Below are positions 24,038 through 33,700 of a stretch of 64,000 nucleotides of DNA, one piece after another; position 1 is the stretch's first letter, and every line of letters starts with the position of its first letter. The translations under genes and the position numbers were made by a program. The stretch is from DAOMFB01 sp963721385 (GTDB lineage: Bacteria; Acidobacteriota; Thermoanaerobaculia; UBA5066). The notes below the pieces were generated by a model, which did not search any database, had not been told where the DNA came from, and worked only from the letters and a program-made list of their open reading frames with translations. The stretch lies in NCBI GenBank assembly GCA_963721385.1, contig CAVRJB010000013.1, positions 310,001-374,000 on the forward strand, written 5' to 3'.

Positions 24038-25093
24038 TCAGTCGAAGTCCGTCTCGCGAAGCTCCGCGACGGTATTCCGCCCGGCATTGAGAACGAGGCG
24101 GTCCCCCGTGATCCTGAAGCCGGTCACCTGGCCGAGCGCGTCGAGGAAGTTCTTCTCGAGGTCTCCGCCGTCGAGGCAGCCGACCCGCGTCGTGGCCATC
24201 TCCGAGAAGCGGAGCTGTTCCTTGTCGAGCGTGTAGCGCCCGTTCAGCTTGTTGCAGCCTGTCGAGCCCGAAACCCGGTGCCTTCCCGGATCGAAGACGA
24301 GGTGCGCGGCGCGGCGGTTGTCAGGGGCGTCGATCCTCCGGCCGAAGAGCGAAACGAGCTTCCAGGTCTTTCCCTCCGGCGTCTTCCCGGCGGCCGGCTT
24401 CGTTTCGCCGGGGAGAGGCGGGTTGCACGGCTCGCCCGGAAATGATTTCTCGAGCTTCTCGACGACCAGCGCCAGCTGTTTCGTCCTGGCGTCGGGCCGG
24501 GGCCGCTCGACGAAATGCCCCGTGAACGTGACGAGGAGGGGTGCGCCGGGCGCGCTCCGCTTCTCCCCGTAGGTTCTCTCGAGCGCGGCGTTGTCCCCCT
24601 CCTGCGCAACCGGGAGGTTCTGGGCCGTGAGGCAGATCGTCATCCTTCCCGCATCGGCCAAGTAGCTGAAGAGGCCCCCGAGGCGGATCGGGTCATCGAT
24701 GAGGCGGAACCCGGGCTCCCGCTTCAGCTCGTAGTTCAGCTCCGACTGGATCTCATTCCCCTCCCGGTCCAGCCGGCGGAGAGCATTCGACCCGGCTGGA
24801 CGGTAGAAGGTCGGCGCCTCGGTGCCGCCGCGGAGCGTCAGGGTCCCGTCTTCCGCCGAGCTCCAGCGGCCGAGGTCGAGGAAGGAACGGTTCTTCCCGA
24901 GGTACTCGTCCCGCGAGATGAAGGCGCCGTCCGGGAAGAGGTCGAGCGTCACGCGGATCCCTTCGCAGTCGGCGCACGGCAGGGCGCCCGAGTACGTCTG
25001 CGGCGCTTCGATCCTGAAGGGCTCCGCCGACGCCGCGGCGCCGAGGAGGGAAAAGGCCACGAGCGAACAAAGGAAGGTGGGCGCGCGCTTCAT
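24038..25093 (-). CDS. NlpE-like plus META-domain envelope protein
   Basis: The 351-residue protein has a cleavable signal peptide (MKRAPTFLCSLVAFSLLGAA) but no lipobox Cys at the cleavage site. Residues about 30-110 match the NlpE N-terminal barrel (YSGALPCADCEGIRVTLDL, with CxxC). The C-terminal domain (about 240-345) is META/HslJ-like (GSTGCNKLNGRYT, MATTRVGC). Likely a periplasmic or outer-membrane stress or metal-response protein. The ATG follows GGAGG by 4 nt. A TAGACT hexamer lies about 18 nt upstream. Confidence 0.82.
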   Translation of the reverse strand: MKRAPTFLCSLVAFSLLGAAASAEPFRIEAPQTYSGALPCADCEGIRVTLDLFPDGAFISRDEYLGKNRSFLDLGRWSSAEDGTLTLRGGTEAPTFYRPAGSNALRRLDREGNEIQSELNYELKREPGFRLIDDPIRLGGLFSYLADAGRMTICLTAQNLPVAQEGDNAALERTYGEKRSAPGAPLLVTFTGHFVERPRPDARTKQLALVVEKLEKSFPGEPCNPPLPGETKPAAGKTPEGKTWKLVSLFGRRIDAPDNRRAAHLVFDPGRHRVSGSTGCNKLNGRYTLDKEQLRFSEMATTRVGCLDGGDLEKNFLDALGQVTGFRITGDRLVLNAGRNTVAELRETDFD

Positions 25094-25109
25094 CGAGCCT
25101 CCGGTTCGT

Positions 25110-26069
25110 CTAGTCTACGGTCAGGACGATTTTCCCGACGTTCTCGTTCGACGCCATCCGGCGGTGGGCGTCGGCGGCGCGGGAGAGCGGAAAGACCGCG
25201 TCGATGACGGGCCGGAGCGAGCCGTCGGCGAAGCCCGGAAGCGCGTCGGCGACGAACGCCTTCGTCAGGGCGACCTTTTCGGCGAGCGGCCGCGACCGGA
25301 GCGTCGAGCCGATGATCCGGAGCCGCTTCCCGAGGACGACGCGGAGGTCGAGCGGCGCGCCACCTCCTCCCATCGACGCAATCAGGACGAGGCGGCCGCC
25401 CCGCCTCAGGACCCTGAGGTTCTTCTCGAGAAACGCGCCGCCGACCGGGTCGAGGACGAGGTCGATCGCGTCCTTCCCGAACTCCGCCTCCACGGCGGCG
25501 GCGAAGTCGCCCACGGACGTGTCGATAGCGAGCGCGGCGCCGAGGCCCACGAGCGCCGGGAGCTTCGCCGCGCTCCGGGTCGTGGCGACGGACGGGATTC
25601 CCTTCCACCGCAGGAGCTGGAGCGCGGCCGTGCCGACACCCGACGCCGCGGCGTGGAGCAGCGCTCGCTCGCCGCTCCCCCCCCTGAGCCCTCCCTCGAG
25701 GAAGAGATTCAGGTACGCCGTGAGCCACGCTTCCGGGATGGCCGCCGCCTCCTCGAAGCTCATCCGCTCCGGAATGGGCATCAGCATCCCGCGCGGCACG
25801 GCGACCTGCTCCGCATACCCGCCTCCCGGAAGGAGGAAGGTGACCCGCTCGCCGGTCCCGTCGACGGTCCCCGCGGCCTCGAGGCCGAGAATCTCCGAGG
25901 CGCCGGGGGGCGGCGGGTACTTTCCCGCGGCCTGGAGGAGGTCGGCGCGATTGACCGCAGTCGTGCGGACGCGGACGAGCAGCTCGTCCGGCCCCGGGAC
26001 GGGGTCCGGCGCCTCGCCCCAGACGAGCGCCTCGGGTCCGCCGGGAGTCGGGACGAGGATGGCCTTCAT
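25110..26069 (-). CDS. zinc-independent NAD(P)H:quinone oxidoreductase (MDR family)
   Basis: The 319-residue medium-chain reductase starts MKAILVPTPGGPEALVW. It has the family pattern VNRADLLQAAGKYPPPPG, GLEAAGTVDG, the nucleotide loop ASGVGTAALQL and a C-terminal SNENVGKIVLTV. There are no structural zinc cysteines, so it belongs with quinone oxidoreductases of the PIG3/QOR type. The longer reading from 26111 adds a non-conserved leader and is rejected. It lies 7 nt after the NamZ-MobB gene and 16 nt before the NlpE-like gene. Confidence 0.9.
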   Translation of the reverse strand: MKAILVPTPGGPEALVWGEAPDPVPGPDELLVRVRTTAVNRADLLQAAGKYPPPPGASEILGLEAAGTVDGTGERVTFLLPGGGYAEQVAVPRGMLMPIPERMSFEEAAAIPEAWLTAYLNLFLEGGLRGGSGERALLHAAASGVGTAALQLLRWKGIPSVATTRSAAKLPALVGLGAALAIDTSVGDFAAAVEAEFGKDAIDLVLDPVGGAFLEKNLRVLRRGGRLVLIASMGGGGAPLDLRVVLGKRLRIIGSTLRSRPLAEKVALTKAFVADALPGFADGSLRPVIDAVFPLSRAADAHRRMASNENVGKIVLTVD

Positions 26070-26076
26070 CCGCGCG

Positions 26077-27780
26077 TCACCGTTCGCCCTTCGCCAGGAA
26101 GGACTTCGCAAAGGAGAGGAGACCGGGAATCTCGTTGAAAGTGAATCGCGGAACGGACGCCCGGTGCGCGGTCGGCCGGTCGGTCATGACGGCGACGACG
26201 TCTGCGTCGTTCTCGCAGAGAGGGGCGCGGCCGGTGGCCGCGCGGCAGACTTCGACCTTCGGGTAGGGCTCGCTGCGGAATCCCTCGACGATCACGACGT
26301 CCCGGTCGCCGAGGCCGAATTCACCTTCCAGGAAAAACGAAAGAGGGCGTCGCTCATGGGCCAGCCGGTGGACCGCGCTTCGCCGTCCTGCGGCGAGGAC
26401 TGCGGGCTCGGCTCCCGCCGCCTTGTGCCGCTGCGAGTCCTTGCCTTCGAAGTCCGTCTCGTACTCGTGATCCGTGTGCTTCAGCGAGCCGACCCTCAGC
26501 CCGTCCTTCACGAGCGCCTCGATCAGCTTCACCGCCAGCGTCGTCTTCCCCGACTCGTGCGCGCCCACGACGAGAAGGACGGCGGGACGCTTCGCCGCCG
26601 GGTAGAGGAGGTTCCGCTCGCGGGCCGGGGCGAAGCGGGCGACGTCGCCGGCGAACGTCCCGATCCAGCCGTCGAGCGGCTCCTCGCGATCGACGAGCTT
26701 CCGGAACATCGCGGTCCCCGCCAGGAGATCGACGGCCGGGACGTCGTCGCGGTACTCGTAGATCTCGGTCCGCCAGGCGAACTTCGCCCTGTCGAGGTCG
26801 CGAAGAGCCTTCAGGAGCCGGAGGTACGTCTCGAACGGGCGAAAGGTCCGCGCGTCCGTCACGTGAGCCTGGACGCCGCCACAAAGGAGTCCCGCCTGCT
26901 TCTGGAATGTCGGCTTGAAAACGTGGGGGCGGAAGACGACGCCCGGCATTCCAAGGGCGTTCGCGGCGTCGGTGGCGCGGTCCGCGTCGAGCCACGGCGC
27001 GCCGACGATTTCGAAGGGCCGGGTCGTGCCGCGCCCTTCGGAGAGATTCGTGCCTTCGACGAGGCAGGCTCCGGGATAGACGAGCGCCGTCTCGCGCGTC
27101 GGCATGTTCGGCGACGGGAGCACCCACGCCGGATCGCCGTCGAGCTCGCCGCGCCCGGGAAGGGTCCCTCCCCGCCGGAGCGGCACGACCGTCAGGTCGC
27201 AGCCGAGCGCGTATTCTCGGTTCACGAACCGGGCGATCTCCCCCGGCGTCATCCCGTGCCGGACCGGGACCGGATAGAGGCCGATGAACGAGAGGAGCGG
27301 CGTCTTCCGGCAGGTTCCCCTCGACGATCTCGCCGCCGAGCGGGTTCGGCCGGTCGAGGACGACGACCGGGAATCCCGCGCGCCGCGCAGGCCTTCATCA
27401 TGAGCGCGGTCGTCCAGACGAACGTGTAGTAGCGACTCCCGACGTCGGGGAGGTCCGAGACGACGACGTCGAGGCCCTCGAGGTGCTCCGGCTTCGGCGT
27501 CAGGTCGTCGAAGGTCGCTCCGTAGAGCGAGACGACCGGGACCCGGCCGGGCTCGCCCGAGTCGACCGCCTCCATGTCCTGCGCCGCGCCCCAGAAGCCG
27601 TGCTCGGGACCGAAGAGGACGCGGACGTCGAGCCCGGCCGCCTTCATCGCCCGCGCCGCGGGGACGAAGCCCGACGTGACCGACGCGGCGTTCGCGAGGA
27701 GGCCGATCCTCTTCCCGCGGAGGAGCGACGGATCCTCGAGAAGGACGTCGAGGCCGAGGGAGAGCGTGCCGCGTCGTCAC
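26077..27780 (-). CDS. mobB: NamZ-like exo-muramidase (DUF1343) fused to MobB; frame interrupted
   Basis: The C-terminal ~165 residues are a full MobB GTPase: P-loop GAHESGKTT, KHTDHEYETDFEGKDSQRH and VIVEGFRSEPYPKVEV. MobB helps attach GMP to molybdopterin. The preceding part is DUF1343/NamZ, a peptidoglycan exo-N-acetylmuramidase: FGPEHGFWGAAQDM, SDLPDVGSRYYT, LDRPNPLGG, GLYPVPVRHGMT and LVEGTNLSEGRGTTRPFE. The junction (near 26600) shows no stop in any frame. The NamZ half needs three single-base corrections (near 27756-27766, 27367-27371 and 27301-27315). GTG 27780 is chosen because a TAGACT lies 7 nt upstream. Confidence 0.75.
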   Translation of the reverse strand: MTTRHALPRPRRPSRGSVAPPREEDRPPRERRVGHVGLRPRGAGDEGGRARRPRPLRSRARLLGRGAGHGGGRLGRARPGPGRLALRSDLRRPDAEAGAPRGPRRRRLGPPRRRESLLHVRLDDRAHDEGLRGARDSRSSSSTGRTRSAARSSRGTCRKTPLLSFIGLYPVPVRHGMTPGEIARFVNREYALGCDLTVVPLRRGGTLPGRGELDGDPAWVLPSPNMPTRETALVYPGACLVEGTNLSEGRGTTRPFEIVGAPWLDADRATDAANALGMPGVVFRPHVFKPTFQKQAGLLCGGVQAHVTDARTFRPFETYLRLLKALRDLDRAKFAWRTEIYEYRDDVPAVDLLAGTAMFRKLVDREEPLDGWIGTFAGDVARFAPARERNLLYPAAKRPAVLLVVGAHESGKTTLAVKLIEALVKDGLRVGSLKHTDHEYETDFEGKDSQRHKAAGAEPAVLAAGRRSAVHRLAHERRPLSFFLEGEFGLGDRDVVIVEGFRSEPYPKVEVCRAATGRAPLCENDADVVAVMTDRPTAHRASVPRFTFNEIPGLLSFAKSFLAKGER

Positions 27781-27787
27781 GCCGCCG

Positions 27788-27793
27788 AGTCTA
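27788..27793 (-). promoter_or_regulatory. candidate -10 for leaderless namZ-mobB operon
   Basis: TAGACT on the minus strand lies 7 nt before GTG 27780, the inferred first codon of the long operon running to ddl. Confidence 0.4.
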
Positions 27794-27884
27794 AGCGCTG
27801 GGGCCACAGTCCGGTATGGCGATAGAGCGACGTGCAAGGCCGCCGCCTGTCAAGGAAGCCCGGCTCGGCAGAAGTCAAGGAAGA

Positions 27885-27906
27885 CGGGAGGCCCGAAGGC
27901 CTCCCG
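27885..27906 (-). terminator. hairpin terminator after the collagen-like gene
   Basis: A perfect 9-bp stem (CGGGAGGCC / GGCCTCCCG) with a CGAA loop as read on the plus strand lies 42 nt beyond the stop of the collagen-like gene. On the minus strand it is followed by the pyrimidine-rich TCTTCCTTG rather than a clean T-run, so termination may be partial. It lies upstream of the namZ promoter region. Confidence 0.6.
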
Positions 27907-27948
27907 CTTCAACATCGTCGGGCGACTCTGGCGCGCTACTGGATCGGA

Positions 27949-30900
27949 TTACCCGATGGGATCGTCGAAAGTGACGGTCCAGGTCGCACTTCGCGCCGTC
28001 GGGGTACTGGTGGGCGTGCTCCGAACGTTGACCGCGCCGGTAGGCAGCGGGAAGTTGCCGGCGTTGCTGCAGGTCGTGTTGCCGCTCGTGACGGTGCACG
28101 AGATCGAGCTCGTCGACGCATTTGACCTGACCGCGAACGTGTAGCTGTTGGCGCCGGCTCCGGGGTCTCCGCTCAGGGTTACAGCGAAGTTGTGCAGGTA
28201 GCCTCCACAGTAGACCCCAGCGGTGTTATCCGTAGCGGTCGTACTCGGAGTCGTCTGGGAGATCAACGACGCATAGCTGGCGACGCCAGTGCTGAGGTTG
28301 ACCCCGTTCGTGCCGCCACTCAGCGCATAGTCCCCCGCCACGCAGGGACCTGCGGCCCCGGTCGCCCCCGTGGCTCCGGTCGCTCCCGTGAGGCCCATCG
28401 GGCCGGTCGCTCCAGTTGCGCCCGTCAAGCCTAGGGGCCCTGTCGCACCGGTCGCTCCCGCAGGCCCCGCCACACCGGTTGCACCGGTCGGTCCCACCGG
28501 ACCCGCCACGCCAGTCGATCCCGTCGCTCCAGTGAGACCGGTAGGCCCCGTGGCTCCGGTGGCGCCCGTGAGTCCGGTCGGTCCGGTCGCTCCCGTCGCT
28601 CCTGTCAAACCAGTGGGTCCCGTAGCGCCCGTAGCTCCGGTCAGGCCCGTCGGACCAGTCGCACCCGTGGCTCCCGTCAAGCCCGTCGGTCCGGTGGCAC
28701 CCGTCGCTCCTATCGGTCCCGTGGCTCCCGTGGGACCAATCGGTCCCGTCGCGCCAGTAGCTCCATCAGGCCCCACTGGCCCAGTCGGACCTGTCGGTCC
28801 CGTCGACCCGATTTGAGCAATCAGTTGCCAGCTCGGATCCGCCCCGGGCGTCGTCGTGTTGTTGTCCACCGTGCTGATGTAGCTCGACCCGCCATACGAC
28901 ACAGCGTCGTCCTTCGCGTACGGACCCGTTCCGTTCCAGGGTCCCTGCCACGTCATACCAACCGGGCCCGTCGAACCCGTCGCTCCAGTTGCACCCGTCA
29001 AGCCAGCAGGACCCGTCGCTCCCGTCGCTCCGGTGAGACCCGCCGGTCCCGCTGGCCCCGTCGCACCCGTGGCTCCGGCAGGTCCCGCGACGCCAGTTGC
29101 ACCAGTCGCCCCGGCAGGCCCGGCCACACCGGTCGGTCCCGTCGCTCCGGTGAGGCCTGTGGGTCCCGTCGCACCAGTGGCTCCCGTAAGCCCTGTCGGA
29201 CCCGTCGCCCCAGTAGCGCCCGTCAGACCTGTCGGACCGGTGGGTCCACTCGGTCCGGTAGCGCCCGTCAAACCAGTGGGCCCTGTTGCACCTGTCAATC
29301 CAGTGGGTCCCGTCGCGCCGGTAGCTCCGGTCAGACCCGTCGGACCAGTCGCGGCGCCGGTCACACCGGTGGCTCCCGCTGGTCCGGTGGCGCCCGTTGC
29401 TCCATCAGGCCCCACTGGCCCGGTCGGTCCCGTCGGTCCTGTCGACCCAATCTGCGCAATCAGCTGCCAGCTCGCATCCACACCCGGCGTCGTCGTGTTG
29501 TTGTCTGTCGTGCTGATGTAACTCGACCCGCCGTACGACACCGCGTCGTCCTTCGCGTACGGGCCCGTTCCGTTCCACGGTCCTTGCCACGTCATTCCAA
29601 CCGCGCCCGTCGCCCCGGTCGGGCCAGCTGGCCCCGTCGCTCCCGTCGCTCCGGTGAGGCCCGCCGCGCCCGCCGGCCCTGTCGCGCCCGTGGCGCCGGC
29701 AGGTCCCGCGACTCCCGTGGCCCCGTCGCTCCCGTGAGACCCGCGGTCCCGTGGCGCCCGTCGCGCCGGCAGGTCCTGCCACACCGGTTGCTCCCGTCGG
29801 CCCAGCTGGACCCGCAACGCCGGTCGCACCTGTCGCCCCGGCAGGCCCAGCCACACCGGTCGCTCCCGTGGCTCCAGTGAGACCTGTAGGACCGGTGGGG
29901 CCAATCGGCCCCGTCGCCCCCGTGACACCCGTCGCTCCTATCGGTCCTGTCGCGCCGGTCGCACCGGTCACACCCGTGGCTCCCGTCGGTCCAATCGGTC
30001 CCGTGGCACCGGTGGGGCCAATCGGTCCGGTGGCGCCCGTCGCTCCAGTGAGACCTGTCGGACCGGTGGGTCCACTTGGTCCGGTCGCGCCCGTGAGTCC
30101 CGTCGGTCCGGTTGCTCCAGTAAGGCCCGTCGGTCCAGTCGCACCAGTCGTGCCTGTCAATCCGGTAGGTCCGGTCGCCCCTGTGGCACCCGTCAAGCCA
30201 GTGGGCCCTGTCGCTCCGGTGGCTCCTGTGAGACCCGTGGGTCCCGTGGCGCCCGTCGCGCCGTCAGGCCCCACTGGCCCAGTCGGACCTGTCGGTCCCG
30301 TCGACCCGATTTGAGCAATCAGTTGCCAACTCGGATCCGCCCCGGGCGTCGTCGTGTTGTTGTCTGTCGTGCTGATGTAGCTCGACCCGCCATACGACAC
30401 CGCGTCGTCCGTCGCGTACGGGCCCGTACCATTCCATGGCCCCTGCCACGTCATCCCCACCGGGCCCGTCGGACCCGTCGCCCCAGTTGCACCCGTCAAG
30501 CCAGCAGGACCCGTCGCTCCCGTCGCTCCGGTGAGACCCGCCGGTCCCGCTGGCCCCGTCGCGCCCGTGGCTCCGGCAGGTCCCGCGACGCCAGTTGCAC
30601 CAGTCGCCCCGGCAGGCCCGCCACACCGGTCGGTCCCGTCGCTCCGGTGCAGACCGTGGGTCCCGTCGCACCAGTGGCTCCCGTAAGCCCTGTCGGACCC
30701 GTCGCCCCAGTAGCGCCCGTCAGACCTGTCGGACCGGTGGGTCCACTCGGTCCGGTAGCGCCCGTCAAACCAGTGGGCCCTGTTGCACCTGTCAATCCAG
30801 TGGGTCCCGTCGCGCCGGTAGCTCCGGTCAGACCCGTCGGACCAGTGGCGCCGGTCACACCGGTGGCTCCCGCTGGTCCGGTGGCGCCCGTTGCTCCATC

Positions 30901-33478
30901 AGGCCCCACTGGCCCGGTCGGTCCTGTCGGCCCTGTCGACCCGATCTGCGCAATCAGTTGCCAGCTTGCATCCACACCCGGCGTCGTCGTGTTGTTGTCT
31001 GTCGTGCTGATGTAGCTCGACCCGCCGTACGACACCGCGTCGTCCTTCGCGTACGGGCCCGTTCCGTTCCACAGGCCTTGCCACGTCATTCCCACCGCGC
31101 CCGTCGCCCCGGTCGGGCCAGCTGGCCCCGTCGCTCCCGTCGCTCCGGTGAGGCCCGCCGTCGCCCGCCGGCCCTGTCGCGCCCGTGGCGCCGGCAGGTC
31201 CCGCGACTCCCGTGGCTCCCGTCGCTCCCGTGAGACCCGTGGGTCCCGTGGCGCCCGTAGCGCCGGCAGGTCCTGCCACACCGGTCGCTCCCGTCGGTCC
31301 AGCAGGACCCGCAACGCCGGTCGCACCTGTCGCCCCGGCAGGCCCAGCCACACCGGTCGCTCCCGTGGCTCCAGTGAGACCTGTCGGACCGGTGGGACCA
31401 ATCGGCCCCGTCGCCCCCGTGACACCCGTCGCTCCTATCGGTCCTGTCGCGCCGGTCGCACCGGTCACACCCGTGGCTCCCGTCGGTCCAATCGGTCCCG
31501 TGGCACCGGTGGGGCCAATCGGTCCGGTGGCGCCCGTCGCTCCAGTGAGACCTGTCGGACCGGTGGGTCCACTCGGTCCGGTGGCTCCCGTGAGACCGGT
31601 CGGCCCCGTGGCTCCGGTGGCGCCCGTCAAACCAGTGGGCCCGGTGGCACCTGTCAATCCAGTGGGTCCCGTCGCGCCGGTAGCTCCGGTCACGACCCGT
31701 CGGACCAGTGGCGCCGGTCACACCGGTGGCTCCCGCTGGTCGGTGGCGCCAGTAGCCCCATCAGGCCCCACTGGCCCGGTCGGTCCCGTCGGCCCCGTCG
31801 ACCCGATCTGCGCAATCAACTGCCAGCTTGCATCCACACCCGGCGTCGTCGTGTTGTTGTCTGTCGTGCTGATGTAACTCGACCCGCCGTACGACACCGC
31901 GTCGTCCTTCGCGTACGGGCCCGTTCCGTTCCACACGCCCCTGCCACGTCATTCCCACCGGGCCCGTCGGACCCGTCGCCCCAGTTGCGCCCGTCAAGCC
32001 AGCAGGACCCGATGCTCCAGTCGCTCCCGCAGGTCCCGCCGGGCCCGCCGGCCCTGTGGCGCCCGTGGCCCGGCAGGTCCCGCGACGCCCGTTGCACCAG
32101 TCGCTCCAGTCACGCCTGCAGGCCCCGCCACACCCGTTGCACCGGTCGGCCCCGCAGGCCCCAATGCACCGGTCGCACCAGTGGCTCCCGTCAGACCTGT
32201 CGGTCCCGTAGCTCCGGTAAGTCCCGTGGGTCCTGTCGCTCCAGTTGCTCCCGCAACCCCTGTCGGACCGGTAGGGCCAATCGGCCCGGTCGCTCCCGTG
32301 AGACCCGAAGGCCCTGTCGCACCAGTCGCACCGGCCAGGCCCGTCGGTCCGGTGGCTCCCGTGGCTCCGAACGGCCCCGCCGGGCCCGATGCGCCCGTCG
32401 CCCCTTTCGGACCGGGGGGTCCCGTGGGACCCGTCGGGCCGGTCGGCCCTTCGGGTCCCGCCAAGCCCGAGGCCGAAATGGTGATCGTGTTGCCGGACGC
32501 CAACAGGGAGATGTTTTGACCCGCCGCGAGCGTCACGTCGCCGGTCAGGCCGTTCAGGCTCATCACGCCGGCGGACCCGGCGAGCAGCGAGTTCCGGAAG
32601 GACATCTCGAAGCCGGCAGCGTCGTTGCTGCCGTTGGCGAGCTGCGTGCCGTAGGCGATGACTTTCCCGGTGCCGGAGATCACCGAGGTCCAGAGGAGGG
32701 CGTTGCGCGTCGAGATCCCCGGGACGACGTCCTTGACGTTGTACTGGAGCGCCTCCCACGCCAGGAGCGTGTAGTCCTTCTCCCCCAGCCTGGCCCCAAG
32801 GGTGTCCCTCAGCGAGACGCGGACGGTGGCCGGCCCGCCCTCGAGATTGACGAGCCCGAAGTTGTACCGGAAGTCTTCATCCGCCCCCTGCGTGATCCCC
32901 TGCAGCTGGGATGTCTCGCCGATCGAGATCGCGAAGCTCGCCGGGATGCCGCTGAAGAAGAGTCCGTAGCTGTCAGCCTCGCGACCCGCCGCCGGAAGAT
33001 CGTAGGTCCGGGACGAAACCAGAACGGCGTCCGAAGCGGTCACTCGGACGGCGCCGGAAACTCCGGAAACCCCAAACAGGGTCTCGACCACATTGTCGTA
33101 CCGTCGCGTCTCCGCCGGGGCGAGTGTTGCGGTGAAAGTGAGCGGTGAGGGATTCGCCTGGTCCCTCTGATAGAAGGCCGCCTGAAACGTCAGCGGATTC
33201 TGCGAGAGGTTCGTGATCCAGATCGTCGAGTAAAACTCGCTGCCGTAGAGGCCAGGGGCCCTCGAGACCGCCGGGATGATGACGTCCGTGCCCGAAAAGC
33301 CCGCGAGGAGCGGCGAGCTGAGGAGGAGGGCCACGAGTCCAGCGACACAGCCCGTCGCCATGAAGAAGTAGATGCGCTTCTTCAGGCTACGACGACGAAG
33401 GCTGCCGCCACCGCCGCCCCGGGCGCGGGGCTTCTCTCCGCCGCGAGGCTCTCCCGGCGACGACGGGCCTCTGCTCAT
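27949..33478 (-). CDS. giant collagen-like repeat surface protein, frame interrupted
   Basis: One gene of 5.53 kb (~1,840 residues). The N-terminus (ORF 31994-33478) has a basic leader, one membrane/signal segment (FMATGCVAGLVALLLSSPLL) and a ~270-residue beta-rich domain (SEFYSTIWITNLSQN, FRYNFGLVNLEGGPATV) of the sort seen in predicted secreted acidobacterial proteins. Then come long Gly-X-Thr tracts (GPTGATGATGPTG) broken by five ~50-residue modules (WQGPWNGTGPYAKDDAVSY ... SWQLIA) that resemble CBM5/12. The C-terminus is a unique ~130-residue beta domain. The frame is lost several times in the repeats (for example near 32070, 31940, 31735, 31690, 31155 and 29730), probably from assembly error. 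Likely a cell-surface filament or adhesin. Confidence 0.75.
28805..31952 (-). repeat. five CBM5/12-like modules in ~1.5 kb super-repeats
   Basis: Module copies lie at about 28805-28956, 29442-29595, 30301-30454, 30937-31089 and 31799-31952. Spacings alternate near 638, 859, 636 and 862 nt, giving a super-unit close to 1.5 kb repeated about 2.5 times. Modules 1 and 3 read PGADPSW; modules 2, 4 and 5 read PGVDASW. The DNA of corresponding copies is nearly identical, indicating recent duplication. Confidence 0.85.
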
Positions 33479-33488
33479 GTCCTAGGTC

Positions 33489-33494
33489 ATCGTA
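33489..33494 (-). promoter_or_regulatory. candidate -10 for the collagen-like gene
   Basis: The minus strand reads TACGAT as part of TTTGCTACGAT, 10 nt before ATG 33478. The leader would be only a few nt, although AGGA also precedes the ATG. The rest of the 222-nt gap up to 33700 shows no gene. Confidence 0.35.
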
Positions 33495-33700
33495 GCAAAC
33501 ACGATGCCCCTCCGAAAGGCTCGAGAAGTCTGGGAGATCCTCCGCGTACCCCCGAATTCAGGGATTCCGGAAGAAAAGGGAGAGCTCCGACAGCCATTTT
33601 CTGTCACCTTAGTCGACAAAGTTTTTCGGCACCTCAGCCGGTCGGTGCTGCCTTCGGACGCCCCACAGAGGCCGTCAGAAGTCGACCAGGGCCTTCGGTG

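Noticed and set aside
24510..25210. Plus-strand ORFs opposite the NlpE-like gene and other long antisense ORFs.
   Set aside because: High GC makes antisense frames open; these lack ribosome binding sites, family motifs and typical composition.
26070..26111. A 14-residue N-terminal extension of the quinone oxidoreductase.
   Set aside because: It overlaps mobB, is not family-like, and ATG 26069 gives the standard start.
28370..31877. Long plus-strand ORFs with PVAPVAPV-like proline repeats.
   Set aside because: They are antisense readings of the Gly-X-Thr tracts; the minus strand has the signal segment, modules and unique end domains.
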